Notes: generated from the sequence alone by a model not told the origin. Positions 26,725 through 35,501 are shown, counted from the first letter of the stretch. The stretch is 64,000 nucleotides of DNA from Actinomadura graeca (GCF_019175365.1 NZ_CP059572.1:4836001-4900000), one strand, 5' to 3'. Numbers and translations: made by a program.

Positions 26725-27498
26725 GTGAACCTGCTCGACGCGGTGGCGGTGTTCGCGGCGGGGGTCGCCGCGGGTGGCATCAACACGGTCGTCGGCTCCG
26801 GCTCGCTGATCACGTTCCCGACCCTGCTGGCGCTCGGCTACGTCCCGGTCGTCGCGAACGTCTCGAACAACATCGGGCTCGTCCCGGGCGGCGTGACCGG
26901 CGCGTACGGGTACCGGAACGAGCTGAAGGGGCAGCGGGAGCGGCTGCTGCGCCTCGGCAGCGCGTCGGTGACCGGCTCGATCGCCGGCGGCCTGCTCCTG
27001 CTCGGCCTGCCCGCGGGCGCCTTCCAGGTCATCGTCCCCGCGCTGATCGTCATCGCGCTGGTCCTGGTGATCGCGCAGCCCCGCCTCCAGGGCTGGATGC
27101 TGCGCCGCCGCGAGGGCGAGGAGCACCACCCGCACGGCGGCCCGTGGCTGTGGGCGGGCGTGCTGCTCGCGGGCGTGTACGGGGGCTATTTCGGCGCCGC
27201 GCAGGGCATCGTGCTCATCGCCATGCTCGGCATCGCGCTGGACGACGACCTCCAGCGGGCCAACGCCGCCAAGAACGTGCTGTCGGCGGTCGTGAACGGC
27301 ACGGCCGCCGTCCTGTTCATCGCGCTGTGGATCTTCTCCGGCACGCGGATCGACTGGTGGGCGGTACTGCTGATCGCCGCCGGATCCACGGTCGGCGGGC
27401 TGATCGGCGCCCGGGTCGGACGGCGGATCCCGCCCCTGGTGCTGCGCGGCGTGATCGTGATCGTGGGCGTCGTCGCGATCATCAATTTGCTGGCCTGA
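26725..27498 (+). CDS. TSUP (TauE/SafE) family permease
   Basis: 257 residues from GTG 26725, chosen because the family begins with LLDAVAVFAAGVAAGGINTV; an earlier in-frame GTG at 26683 would add a polar stretch. Seven to eight helices, with the duplicated family motif seen at VGSGSLITFPTLLALG and YGGYFGAAQGIVL. Members export sulfite or other small organosulfur anions; the substrate here is unknown. Confidence 0.9.
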   Translation: MNLLDAVAVFAAGVAAGGINTVVGSGSLITFPTLLALGYVPVVANVSNNIGLVPGGVTGAYGYRNELKGQRERLLRLGSASVTGSIAGGLLLLGLPAGAFQVIVPALIVIALVLVIAQPRLQGWMLRRREGEEHHPHGGPWLWAGVLLAGVYGGYFGAAQGIVLIAMLGIALDDDLQRANAAKNVLSAVVNGTAAVLFIALWIFSGTRIDWWAVLLIAAGSTVGGLIGARVGRRIPPLVLRGVIVIVGVVAIINLLA

Positions 27499-27563
27499 CC
27501 AGCGGTTTTCGATGCGCCCGGTACCTGCCGGCGGGGTTCGCGGACGGCCCGTGCGGGTATAGG

Positions 27564-27579
27564 TCGAATATATGTTCGA
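27564..27579 (+). promoter_or_regulatory. LexA (SOS) box-like palindrome
   Basis: TCGAAT-ATAT-GTTCGA, one mismatch from the Gram-positive/actinobacterial LexA consensus CGAAC-N4-GTTCG; the flanks extend it to GTCGAA and TTCGAC arms. It lies 17 bases before the ATG at 27597, overlapping where a -10 element (TATAGG or TATATG) would be. Confidence 0.6.
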
Positions 27580-27596
27580 CGACGGAAGGTTCGCCG

Positions 27597-27842
27597 ATGA
27601 AGGGCGACAGGGTCGAGATCATGATCGACGCCGGCGGCGAGGGGACGCGGACGTACGAGGTCGTCGCGAGCCGGGCCGGACGCCGGGTGGAGGTCGCGAC
27701 CAGACGCGGCGTGGTCGAGGTCAGCGAGGTCACCCGCACGGGCACCGCCGTCCGCACCGCCCGCTTCATGGCCAGCCGCGTCCTGGCCCTGGTCGAGTAC
27801 CCGAGCGCCGACACCGCCCACCCCGACGACGCCCCCGCCTGA
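27597..27842 (+). CDS. 81-aa protein of unknown function behind a LexA-like box
   Basis: ATG 27597 follows GGAAGG. The product is MKGDRVEIMIDAGGEGTRTYEVVASRA and onward, read as a small beta-rich fold with repeated short strands and turns; no domain was recognised. It sits alone between the TSUP gene and a convergent Rieske gene. The near-consensus LexA box in its promoter suggests damage induction; this is an inference from one site. Confidence 0.65.
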   Translation: MKGDRVEIMIDAGGEGTRTYEVVASRAGRRVEVATRRGVVEVSEVTRTGTAVRTARFMASRVLALVEYPSADTAHPDDAPA

Positions 27843-27898
27843 CCGTGCCGGCCGCGACCGGCCTTGCCCGGTGTGGCGGGGTTCGCGCGGTGGGAGCC

Positions 27899-28816
27899 TC
27901 AGCCCCGGGGGCGGACCTGTATGAGGCCCTCGTTCGTCACGTGTGTCTCGAAGGCGGGCTGGCGGGCTGTGGCGGGGCCGTGGATCACCGAGCCGTCGCG
28001 GACGCGGAAGGTGCTGCCGTGCCAGGGGCAGACGACGCAGGTCTCGGCGTCGTCGTCGGTGAGGACGCGGCCCTGGTGCAGGGGCCCGGCCAGGTGGCTG
28101 CACCGGTCGGCGAGGACGTGCACGTCCTCGCCGGTCCGCAGGACGAACAGGCTGATGTAGCCGAGACTGCGGGCGACGGGCCAGCCGTCCGGGAGGTCCT
28201 CGATCTGGCACAGGTCGTGCCACCCGAGCGGGACCAGGTGCGCCAGCTGGTCGGCGTGGTTGGCGCCCGCCGCCTGCCGGAACGCCAGGTGGCCGCCGAG
28301 GTAGCCGCCCGCCATCAGGGCGGTGAGGCCGGCGAACCCGAGGGTGCGCCCGGCGCCGTCGCGGCCCCGGTGGCGGGCGAGCAGCGACGCCGAGTACAGC
28401 ATGCTCGCCGTCGCCGTCCCGGCCGCGTGGACGAGCCCGACCCGCTGCTGCTCGCGGTGCAGCGCGGACCAGTCGGCGATCCCGGTGAGCACGGCCGGGA
28501 CGGCGGCCGCGAGCCCGGCGCCCACGAGGACCTGGGCGGCGCGCCGGGTGCCCGGCACCAGGTCCAGCACCGCGGCGGAGATCCAGCAGCCCATCGGCAC
28601 GTCCGTCAGCGGGGGGTGCGCGGGATGCCCGAACGGGACGCCGTGCAGGACGTCCTTGACCGGCCCGGGACGCAGCGTCCGCCGCACGGCGGCGGAGATC
28701 GGGCGGATCGCGCGGTCGAGGGCGCGGGCCTGCTCCAGCCCCTCGGTCGCGTCCACCAGCCGCTGGGAGCGCTGCGGGCCGGACCGCCGGAAGATGTTGC
28801 TCGCCCGTCGGTTCAT
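27899..28816 (-). CDS. DUF2231 membrane protein fused to a Rieske [2Fe-2S] domain
   Basis: 305 residues from ATG 28816 with GAGGAGGG upstream. The N-terminal two thirds (about 50-185) are a DUF2231 four-helix membrane part (FGHPAHPPLTDVPMGCWI). Residues 195-300 are a Rieske domain with the cluster ligands C239-x-H241 (CSHLAGPL) and C263-x2-H266 (CPWHGSTF). It would be an electron carrier at the membrane. The upstream gene is a molybdopterin oxidoreductase, a possible partner. Confidence 0.92.
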   Translation of the reverse strand: MNRRASNIFRRSGPQRSQRLVDATEGLEQARALDRAIRPISAAVRRTLRPGPVKDVLHGVPFGHPAHPPLTDVPMGCWISAAVLDLVPGTRRAAQVLVGAGLAAAVPAVLTGIADWSALHREQQRVGLVHAAGTATASMLYSASLLARHRGRDGAGRTLGFAGLTALMAGGYLGGHLAFRQAAGANHADQLAHLVPLGWHDLCQIEDLPDGWPVARSLGYISLFVLRTGEDVHVLADRCSHLAGPLHQGRVLTDDDAETCVVCPWHGSTFRVRDGSVIHGPATARQPAFETHVTNEGLIQVRPRG

Positions 28817-28997
28817 GTCCCTCCTCGGGTGCGTGCATCCGGTTCGGAGTATTGAGACGGCCGTAATGGGACGCTGGTGACACTAGCCTCCGCGTTCGGC
28901 ATGGGCCACCCGGGGGCGGCGAAGGATACGTACCTGCAGGTAGAACGCCTAAACACCGGGACCGGGGCGGCCCGGCCGGACCTGCCGGACCCGCCGG

Positions 28998-31217
28998 TCA
29001 GCCGCGTTCGAGGGTCACCGGGACGCCGTTGAACACGGCGTTGCCCGACAGCGGGTCGATCTCGCGGTCGTCGGTCACGGCGTTGGCGCTGACGCCCGCG
29101 TGCCGGGCGGCGACGGCCGCGCGGGTACCGGGACGATCATGGCCCCAGCCGTGCGGGAGGCTGGCGACACCGGGCATGACGGTGTCGGTGGGCTCGGCGA
29201 CGGCCTCGATCGTCCCGGTGCGGGAGACGACCCGGACGGTATCGCCCGCGGCGATGCCGAGGTGCGCGGCGTCGGCGGGGTTGAGCTGGAGGGTGCAGGT
29301 GTTGGAGCCGTCCACCAGCTCGGGGACGTTGTGCAGCCAGCTGTTGGCGGAGCGCAGCTGGCGGCGGCCGATCAGCACCATCCCGGACGCCGGGCCGGCG
29401 AGGGCGGCGTGGAGGCGGCCCACGTCGGCCGCGAACGTCGACGGGCACAGCTCGACCCGGCCCGAGGTGGTGCACAGGACCTCGTCCAGGCGGGGTTTGA
29501 GGGCGCCGAGGTCGAGGCCGTGGGGGTGCTCGGACCGCAGCCGCGTGAGGGTGAGGCCGGACGGGTCGGCGCCGAAGCCGTCGCCGTACGGGCCGAGGCG
29601 CAGCATCATGTCGAGCCGCTGCTCGGCGAGGGTCCCGGTGTCGAGCATCTTGCGCAGCTCGTCCGGCTCGCGGCCGTGCACCGGGGAGCCGGTGAGCGCG
29701 GCGGCCCGCTTCAGCGTCGACGTGATGATCGTCTCGTCGAGCGCGGACGGGTCGCCGTCCGCCCCCGAGGCGATCATGGCGAGCCGGGTGAGCAGGTCGG
29801 CCTCGCTGGGACGGCCGTCCGGCGGCACGGCGGGCGGGGAGAAGCGGGCATAGTCGCGGACGGCGAACCGGGTCAGCTCGATGTCGTAGTGCGGGGTCTG
29901 CGCGGGCCGCGGCGGGGGCAGGACCACGTGCGCGTGCCGGGTCGTCTCGTTCAGGTACGGGTCGACGCTGACCATGAAGTCGAGCCCGGCGAGCGCGCGG
30001 TCCAGCCGCGCGCCGTTCGGCGCGGACAGCACCGGGTTGCCGCCGATCGTGATCAGCGCCCTGACCCGGCCCTCGCCGGGCGTCTCGATCTCGTCGGCGA
30101 GGGTGGCGACGGGCAGCTCGCCGTTGACCTCGGGGAGCCCGCGGACACGGCTGCGCCACCGCCCGGTGGTGAACGGCCTCCGGCGGCGGTGGACCGGCGC
30201 GTGCGCGGGGCGCGGGAACATCGCGCCGCCCGGCCGGTCCAGGTTCCCGGTGAGGACGTTGAGGGCGTCCACGAGCCAGCTGTTGAGCGTCCCGAACGAC
30301 TGCGTGCAGGTGCCGACGCGGCCGTAGACGGCGGCGCGCCGGGCCCCGGCCAGCTCGCGGGCGATGCGGCGGGCGGTCGCCGCGGGGACGCCGGTGACGG
30401 GCGCGACCCGCTCGGGCGGGAAGTCGACGGCGAGGGCGCGCAGGTCGTCCAGCCCGTTGACCCGCCCGGCGAGGTGCTCGGCGGCGACGATCAGCTCCTC
30501 GGCGAACAGGGTGTGGACGAGCGCCATGAGCAGGAACGCGTCCGTCCCCGGGCGGATGAACACGTGCTCGTTCGCCAGGGCGGCCGTGCGTGTGCGGCGG
30601 GGGTCCACGACTGTGACGTTGCCCCCGCGCGCCTGGATGGCCTTGAGCCGCCCGGGGAAGTCGGGTGCCGAGCAGAGGCTCCCGTTGGATTCCAGCGGGT
30701 TGGCGCCGAGCATCAGGAGGTGGTCGGTGCGGTCCAGGTCGGGGACGGGGATGGCATGCGGATCGCCGAACATGTGACCGGAACTGACGTGCTTGGGCAT
30801 CTGGTCGGTCGTGCTGGCGGAGAAGTGGTTGCGGGTGCCGAGCGCCTTGACGAGCGCTTCGGTGTACAGCGGCCCGGCGATCGAGTGGCCGGTCGGGTTG
30901 CCGGCGTAGACGGCCACGGAGTCCGTTCCATACCGGGCGATCAGGCGGCCGATCTCCCGCCGGGCGGCCCCGAAGGCGCTCTCCCAGGTCGCGGGCACAT
31001 GCCCGCCCTCGTCGCGGACAAGGGGCCCGGTGAGGCGGTCGGGATCGCCGTCCAGACTCCCGAGCGTCGCGCCCTTCGGGCAGATGTACCCCTTGCTGAA
31101 CGGGTCGTCCTTGTCGCCGCGGACGCCCGTCACCGCCCCCGAGCCGTCCAGCGTCAGCTCAAGCCCGCACAACGCCTCACAGAGAGGACAGGTGCGGAAG
31201 GCCGTGCGGTCGCCCAT
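28998..31217 (-). CDS. Molybdopterin-dependent oxidoreductase with [4Fe-4S] site
   Basis: 739 residues from ATG 31217, GAGGAG upstream. The N-terminal cluster motif is complete: Cys10, Cys13, Cys17 and Cys46. Domains follow in order: molybdopterin-binding core (LMLGANPLESNGS, VDPRRTRTAALANEHVFIRPGTDA) and the C-terminal dinucleotide-binding part (IGRRQLRSANSWLHN, LQLNPADAAHLGIAAGDTV). No twin-Arg signal is seen, so it is cytoplasmic. No Cys/Sec was found in the metal-ligand region (SASTTDQMPKHVSSG), which argues against a formate dehydrogenase. The true substrate is unknown. Confidence 0.9.
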   Translation of the reverse strand: MGDRTAFRTCPLCEALCGLELTLDGSGAVTGVRGDKDDPFSKGYICPKGATLGSLDGDPDRLTGPLVRDEGGHVPATWESAFGAARREIGRLIARYGTDSVAVYAGNPTGHSIAGPLYTEALVKALGTRNHFSASTTDQMPKHVSSGHMFGDPHAIPVPDLDRTDHLLMLGANPLESNGSLCSAPDFPGRLKAIQARGGNVTVVDPRRTRTAALANEHVFIRPGTDAFLLMALVHTLFAEELIVAAEHLAGRVNGLDDLRALAVDFPPERVAPVTGVPAATARRIARELAGARRAAVYGRVGTCTQSFGTLNSWLVDALNVLTGNLDRPGGAMFPRPAHAPVHRRRRPFTTGRWRSRVRGLPEVNGELPVATLADEIETPGEGRVRALITIGGNPVLSAPNGARLDRALAGLDFMVSVDPYLNETTRHAHVVLPPPRPAQTPHYDIELTRFAVRDYARFSPPAVPPDGRPSEADLLTRLAMIASGADGDPSALDETIITSTLKRAAALTGSPVHGREPDELRKMLDTGTLAEQRLDMMLRLGPYGDGFGADPSGLTLTRLRSEHPHGLDLGALKPRLDEVLCTTSGRVELCPSTFAADVGRLHAALAGPASGMVLIGRRQLRSANSWLHNVPELVDGSNTCTLQLNPADAAHLGIAAGDTVRVVSRTGTIEAVAEPTDTVMPGVASLPHGWGHDRPGTRAAVAARHAGVSANAVTDDREIDPLSGNAVFNGVPVTLERG

Positions 31218-31298
31218 CGAGACTCCTCGTCAACCGGACCCCCTTCATCATGGCGCGCCCCCTCGGGCGGCGCCATCGCATGGCCTGTCTCGGCGGCC

Positions 31299-31304
31299 TT
31301 GACA
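31299..31304 (+). promoter_or_regulatory. Possible -35 element before the sigma factor unit
   Basis: TTGACA, a perfect -35 hexamer, 47 bases before the ATG at 31351. No good -10 is found at 17-18 bases, so this is only half a promoter by eye. Confidence 0.3.
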
Positions 31305-31350
31305 GAGTTACCTTCAGAAAGAGGACTCTTGCCCGCCTCAGGGAGTCGCC

Positions 31351-31473
31351 ATGGAGGCGTGGATCGCCCGGCTGCCGGTGGCGGCGCTGCTCGGCATCGC
31401 CGAACTGCTGACCGCGGGCCGGTTGACCCTGGGCGGGAACCCGCGCCGCCGAGCGGACACCTTCAGGGTATGA
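31351..31473 (+). CDS. Small ORF (40 aa) coupled to the sigma factor gene
   Basis: ATG 31351 lies after GGGAG; the frame reads MEAWIARLPVAALLGIAELL and onward, and its TGA overlaps the sigma factor ATG (ATGA at 31470-31473). Third positions are mostly G or C, as in the real genes around. The sigma factor itself has only a weak ribosome site, so coupled translation from this ORF would explain its expression. It is too short to assign a function; the amphipathic helix may be incidental. Confidence 0.5.
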   Translation: MEAWIARLPVAALLGIAELLTAGRLTLGGNPRRRADTFRV

Positions 31474-32054
31474 ACCCGCACACCCCCCCGGACGCCGAGT
31501 TGTGGCGCCTGGCGCGCGACGGCGACGCGGCGGCCTTCGGCACGCTCTTCGACCGGCACGCGCGCACGGTCTACAACTACTGCTTCCGCCGGACGGCGAG
31601 CTGGTCGGAGGCCGAGGACCTCACCTCCGTGGTCTTCCTGGAGACCTGGCGGCGCCGCGCCGCGGTGCCCCTGCCGTCCGGCTCGCTGCTGCCCTGGCTG
31701 TACGGCGTCGCGACGAACGTCGTGCACAACCACCGGCGGAGCCTGCGCCGGCACCGTGCCGCGCTGGCCCGGCTGCCCGCGCCGCCCCCGCAGCCGGACG
31801 GCGCCGACGACGCGGCGGCCCGGCTGGACGCCGAGCGCCGGATGCGCCGGGTGATGGACTCGATCCGGGCGCTGCCCCGCCGTGACCAGGAGGTCCTCGC
31901 GCTGTGCGTCTGGGAGGGCCTGGACTACGCGGACGCGGCGGAGGCGCTCGGCGTGCCGGTCGGGACCGTCCGGTCACGGCTGGCCCGCGCCCGCGCCCGG
32001 CTCCGCGACGTCCCCGGGAACCCCACGCCCCACCTCTCGGAGGAGACCCCATGA
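31470..32054 (+). CDS. RNA polymerase sigma factor, ECF/sigma-70 family
   Basis: 194 residues from ATG 31470. Region 2 reads AFGTLFDRHARTVYNYCFRR and WSEAEDLTSVVFLETWR; region 4 reads LPRRDQEVLALCVWEGLDYADAAEALGVPVGTVRSRLARAR. It overlaps the next gene by ATGA, so the two form a regulatory pair with the membrane protein downstream. Its promoter targets are unknown. Confidence 0.92.
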   Translation: MNPHTPPDAELWRLARDGDAAAFGTLFDRHARTVYNYCFRRTASWSEAEDLTSVVFLETWRRRAAVPLPSGSLLPWLYGVATNVVHNHRRSLRRHRAALARLPAPPPQPDGADDAAARLDAERRMRRVMDSIRALPRRDQEVLALCVWEGLDYADAAEALGVPVGTVRSRLARARARLRDVPGNPTPHLSEETP

Positions 32055-33091
32055 ACGATCTCGCCCCGCCGCCGCGCCGGGACCTGCCCGCCGGACGGCA
32101 CGAGGCCCGCCGCGCGCACCTGGCCGGCGAGCTCGCCGCCGCGCGCCGTCCGCGCGGCCTCCCGTTCCGCTTCTCGGGCCGCCGCCTCGTCTTCGGCGGC
32201 GTCACCGCGGCCGGTCTGGCGGCGGCCGTCACCGCCGTCCTGCTCGTCCCCGGGGACGGGAAGGAGCGCGGGCCGGTCGTGATGAACGCCGCCGCGACCG
32301 AGGTGCTGAACCGCGCGTCCCGCGCCGCCGCGGCCCGTCCCGGCCTCCATCCGCGCCCGGACCAGTTCCTCTACTTCGAGTCGCGGGACTACCAGGCCGC
32401 GGAGATGGGCTCCGGCGGCCTGGAGCGGCCCCAGTCCGGGCACCGGCGGGCCTGGTTCTCGGTGGACGGCAGCCGCGCCGGGCTGATCCGCAACTCCGGT
32501 GACGAGGGCATCTGGCTGTGCGAGGGCTCCGGGGAACTGGCGAAGCGGGAGGCCGCCGCGAGCGCCGAGGGCCGGGAGCCGCCGATCGACCTCGCGCACC
32601 CGCCCACCGGCTGCCGTAACGACGACGTGCGGCTGACCGGGATGCCGGACAATGTCGAGGCGATGCGCCGCTGGCTCTTCGACCACCGAAACGGTCAGAA
32701 TCCACCGGCTGTTCAGGCGTTCATCACCGTCGGGGACACGATCCGCGAGCGGTACGTCCAGCCTCGGACACTGTCGGTGATCTTTGCGGCGGCGGCGCGG
32801 ATCCCGGGGGTCACCGTGACCCGCGGCGTGACGGACCTCCTCGGCCGCAAGGGGATCGCCGTCGGCCAGACCTGGCAGGGACACCGCCAGGAGCTCATCT
32901 TCGACGCGGCGACGTACGCGTTCCTGGGCGAGCGCACCCTCGTCGACGGCCAAGGCGCGCCACCACCCGGCGCCACCGCGTCCCCGGGCACGGGGGACGG
33001 CGGAGGGACCGGCGCTCAGGGCTCCGTCGTCTACGCCTCGGCCGAGGTCAGGATGGCCGTGACCGACAGGGCGGGCCAAATCCCCCGCTGA
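32051..33091 (+). CDS. CU044_5270 family membrane-anchored protein
   Basis: 346 residues from ATG 32051, with GGAGGAG overlapping the sigma gene's end. Residues 1-50 are cytoplasmic and basic (HEARRAHLAGELAA), one helix at about 52-75 (LVFGGVTAAGLAAAVTAVLLV), the rest extracytoplasmic. The family is always found next to ECF sigma factors in actinobacteria and is thought to act as the membrane partner, although a typical anti-sigma zinc motif is absent. Coupled to the sigma gene by ATGA. Confidence 0.85.
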   Translation: MNDLAPPPRRDLPAGRHEARRAHLAGELAAARRPRGLPFRFSGRRLVFGGVTAAGLAAAVTAVLLVPGDGKERGPVVMNAAATEVLNRASRAAAARPGLHPRPDQFLYFESRDYQAAEMGSGGLERPQSGHRRAWFSVDGSRAGLIRNSGDEGIWLCEGSGELAKREAAASAEGREPPIDLAHPPTGCRNDDVRLTGMPDNVEAMRRWLFDHRNGQNPPAVQAFITVGDTIRERYVQPRTLSVIFAAAARIPGVTVTRGVTDLLGRKGIAVGQTWQGHRQELIFDAATYAFLGERTLVDGQGAPPPGATASPGTGDGGGTGAQGSVVYASAEVRMAVTDRAGQIPR

Positions 33092-33318
33092 GGGCGCAAT
33101 CCGTCCTAGCCCCGGCCCACCGGGCTCGCGGCCCGTCCCGTGACCGTGCCTTGTGAGTGCGATATCGCCTCACGATCCGGCCGGGTTGCGCAATGCCGAA
33201 GGCAAGCCCCGCCCGGCCACGCGCGCGAACGCGGAGCCGCGTTCGCCCGGGTCCGGTTGCGTGGCGAGCCGCTGGGCGGGCGAGGTGGGCCTGGACTTGA
33301 AAACACAGCCCAGCGTGC

Positions 33319-33353
33319 GGAGAGGGCGGCGCCGGTGCGGTGCCGCCCTCTCC
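33319..33353. terminator. Hairpin between convergent genes
   Basis: GGAGAGGGCGGC (33319-33330) pairs with GCCGCCCTCTCC (33342-33353), 12 bp, with further pairs inside the loop. It is well placed to terminate either side. Confidence 0.75.
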
Positions 33354-33356
33354 GGT

Positions 33357-33377
33357 GCCGCCTCTGCTAGAGGCGGC
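33357..33377. terminator. Second hairpin, directly after the first
   Basis: GCCGCCTC (33357-33364) pairs with GAGGCGGC (33370-33377), loop TGCTA. It lies 37 bases past the catalase stop and fits its terminator. Confidence 0.65.
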
Positions 33378-33413
33378 CGGTCTCCTGTAACGCCCCTGGC
33401 CTGCGAGGCAGGG

Positions 33414-34859
33414 TCAGGAGCCGTTGACGCCGAGTCCTGCGGCGACGCGGTCGCCGAGGTCCTTGTGGACGTTGCGCCAGTACGCCACGACGCGCTTCTT
33501 CATGTCGCCGGTGACCTCGGGGGCCGTGGCGTGGGCGACGATGTTGCCGACCATGTGGTCGCGGTCGACGTCGGACAGGACCTTCTCCCACAGGGCGCGG
33601 GGCTGGCCGAAGTCGTCGTCCTCGCGGTGGAGGGTGTAGGCGCTGCGGATGATCTCGCCCGCCACCTCGTAGGAGTCGCCCTTCCACAGCTCGGGGTCGG
33701 CGACGGGGCCGCCCGCGCTGTTCGGCGCGTACACCGGGTCGCCCGGGTTGACGTAGGCCATGGCGCCGTCCTTGTTGTAGCTGTGGACGGGGCTCACCGG
33801 CCGGTTGACCGGCAGTTGCAGGTAGTTCGGGCCGATCCGGTACCGGTGGGCGTCGGGGTAGGAGAACAGGCGGCCCTGCAGCATCTTGTCGGGCGAGGCG
33901 CCGATGCCGGGGACGAGGTTGGCGGGCTCGAACGCCGCCTGCTCGATCTGCGCGAAGTAGTTCTCGGGGTTGCGGTTCAGCGTCCACCGTCCGATGGTGA
34001 TCGGCGGGTAGTCGCCGTGCGGCCAGACCTTGGTCAGGTCGAACGGGTTGAAGCGGTAGTCGGCGGCCTCCTCGAACGGCATGATCTGCACCTGGACGGT
34101 CCAGGACGGGTGGTCGCCGCGCTGGATGGCGTCGTAGAGGTCGCGGATGTGGACGTCCTGCTCCGCGGCGTCGGCCTCCTGCCGGGTGAAGTTCTTGATG
34201 CCCTGGTCGGTCTTGAAGTGATACTTGACCCAGAACTTCTCGCCCGCCGCGTTGTACCAGAGGAAGGTGTGCGAGCCGTAGCCGTTGACGTGCCGCCAGC
34301 TCGCCGGGGTGCCGCGGTCGGTCATCAGCAGCGCGACCTGGTGCGCCGACTCGGGCGAGAGCGTCCAGAAGTCCCACTGCATGTTGTGGTCGCGCAGGTG
34401 GTTGTCGGCGCGGCGCTTCTGCGAGTGGATGAAGTCGGAGAACTTCTGCGGGTCGCGGATGAAGAAGACCGGCGTGTTGTTGCCGACGAGGTCGTAGATG
34501 CCGTCCTCGGTGTAGAACTTCATCGCGAAGCCGCGCGGGTCGCGCCCGGCGTCGGCGCTGCCGAGCTCGCCGGCGACGGAGCTGAACCGCACGAGCGACT
34601 CGGTGCGGGCGCCCTTCTGGAACAGCTTCGCCTTGGTGAACTGCCCGAGGTCCTCGGTGATCTCCAGGACGCCGAAGGCGCCGCCGCCCTTGGCGTGCAC
34701 GACCCGCTCGGGCACGCGCTCGCGGTTGAAGTGCGCCATCTTCTGGATCAGGTAGTGGTCCTGGAGCAGCAGCGGGCCGTTCGGGCCGACGGACTGCGAA
34801 TGCTCGTCGCTGGGCGCGGCGATGCCGGCGTCGGTCGTGGTGGTGGGCCTGTCGGACAT
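33414..34859 (-). CDS. katA: Monofunctional haem catalase
   Basis: 481 residues from ATG 34859 with AGGAGGAA upstream. The catalytic His is at residue 55 in RVVHAKG, the distal Asn in DLVGNNTPVFF, and the proximal haem Tyr in GRLFSYPDAHRYR. The length fits clade 3 small-subunit catalases. Decomposes hydrogen peroxide. The Fur-type gene 49 bases upstream is read first, giving the CatR-CatA arrangement known from Streptomyces, in which the regulator represses catalase until oxidised. Confidence 0.96.
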   Translation of the reverse strand: MSDRPTTTTDAGIAAPSDEHSQSVGPNGPLLLQDHYLIQKMAHFNRERVPERVVHAKGGGAFGVLEITEDLGQFTKAKLFQKGARTESLVRFSSVAGELGSADAGRDPRGFAMKFYTEDGIYDLVGNNTPVFFIRDPQKFSDFIHSQKRRADNHLRDHNMQWDFWTLSPESAHQVALLMTDRGTPASWRHVNGYGSHTFLWYNAAGEKFWVKYHFKTDQGIKNFTRQEADAAEQDVHIRDLYDAIQRGDHPSWTVQVQIMPFEEAADYRFNPFDLTKVWPHGDYPPITIGRWTLNRNPENYFAQIEQAAFEPANLVPGIGASPDKMLQGRLFSYPDAHRYRIGPNYLQLPVNRPVSPVHSYNKDGAMAYVNPGDPVYAPNSAGGPVADPELWKGDSYEVAGEIIRSAYTLHREDDDFGQPRALWEKVLSDVDRDHMVGNIVAHATAPEVTGDMKKRVVAYWRNVHKDLGDRVAAGLGVNGS

Positions 34860-34908
34860 GGGCGCGGTTCCTCCTCGCTCCGTTGGTGGTCCGGTCCGCG
34901 GGACGTCG

Positions 34909-35343
34909 TCAGCGGGACCGGGACCGGCATCCGGGGCACAGGCCCCAGAACGTGACTTCGGCCTCCTCGACCAGGAAGCCGGCGTCGCCGGCCGGCCGCA
35001 GGCACGGGGCGTGCCCCACGACGCAGTCGACGTCCGTGACCGTCCCGCAGCTCCGGCACGCCAGGTGGTGGTGGTTGTCGCCGACCCGGCCCTCGAAGCG
35101 CGCCGGGCTTCCGGCGGGTTCGATCCTGCGCACGAGCCCGGCGGCGGTCATCGCGTGAAGGGCCTCGTAGACGGCCTGGAGGGAGACGTGTCCCACGCGG
35201 TCGCGGGCGTTCCCGGCGATCGCGTCGACGCCGAGGTGGTCCCCGGCGCGGACGGCCTCCAGGATCGCCACGCGGGCCGCCGTCACCCGCAGACCCGCGT
35301 CGCGCAGGTCGGCGGCGGGGTTCGGGGTCCGTGACTCGGTCAT
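34909..35343 (-). CDS. Fur family peroxide-sensing regulator (CatR/FurA-like)
   Basis: 144 residues. Winged helix with LRVTAARVAILEAV and VSLQAVYEALHAMTAAGLV, metal-binding HHHLACRSCGTVTDV with the first CxxC and a C-terminal CPGC as the second. The upstream palindrome TTGAATTATTCAA is a natural autoregulatory operator. Together with katA it forms a peroxide-response unit. PerR-like function is inferred from its catalase neighbour. Confidence 0.93.
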   Translation of the reverse strand: MTESRTPNPAADLRDAGLRVTAARVAILEAVRAGDHLGVDAIAGNARDRVGHVSLQAVYEALHAMTAAGLVRRIEPAGSPARFEGRVGDNHHHLACRSCGTVTDVDCVVGHAPCLRPAGDAGFLVEEAEVTFWGLCPGCRSRSR

Positions 35344-35366
35344 GCCGCCAACCTACCCGCCATAAC

Positions 35367-35388
35367 TTGAATTATTCAAATTATTGAA
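35367..35388 (-). promoter_or_regulatory. Fur/PerR-type operator, three alternating half-sites
   Basis: A perfect palindrome TTGAATTATTCAA at 35367-35379, followed by a further TTGAA at 35384-35388, making TTGAA/TTCAA/TTGAA. It is the most AT-rich spot in the region and lies 24 bases upstream of the fur start. Confidence 0.7.
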
Positions 35389-35501
35389 GGCTGCGTGTCT
35401 TGGTCCGGCGTCCGTCAGGTGGCCGGGAGGCCCTCGCCGCGAACCTCCGCTTGATCACCCGAGTCCAAGCCTGCACAAGTGATTCGGAGCTGGGAGCCGC
35501 C

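Noticed and set aside
29100..31469. Long upstream extension of the sigma factor frame
   Set aside because: Antisense to the molybdopterin gene; the sigma factor begins at ATG 31470.
33092..33410. Possible tRNA or small RNA gene between CU044_5270 and katA
   Set aside because: No cloverleaf could be drawn; the structure there is explained by two terminator hairpins.
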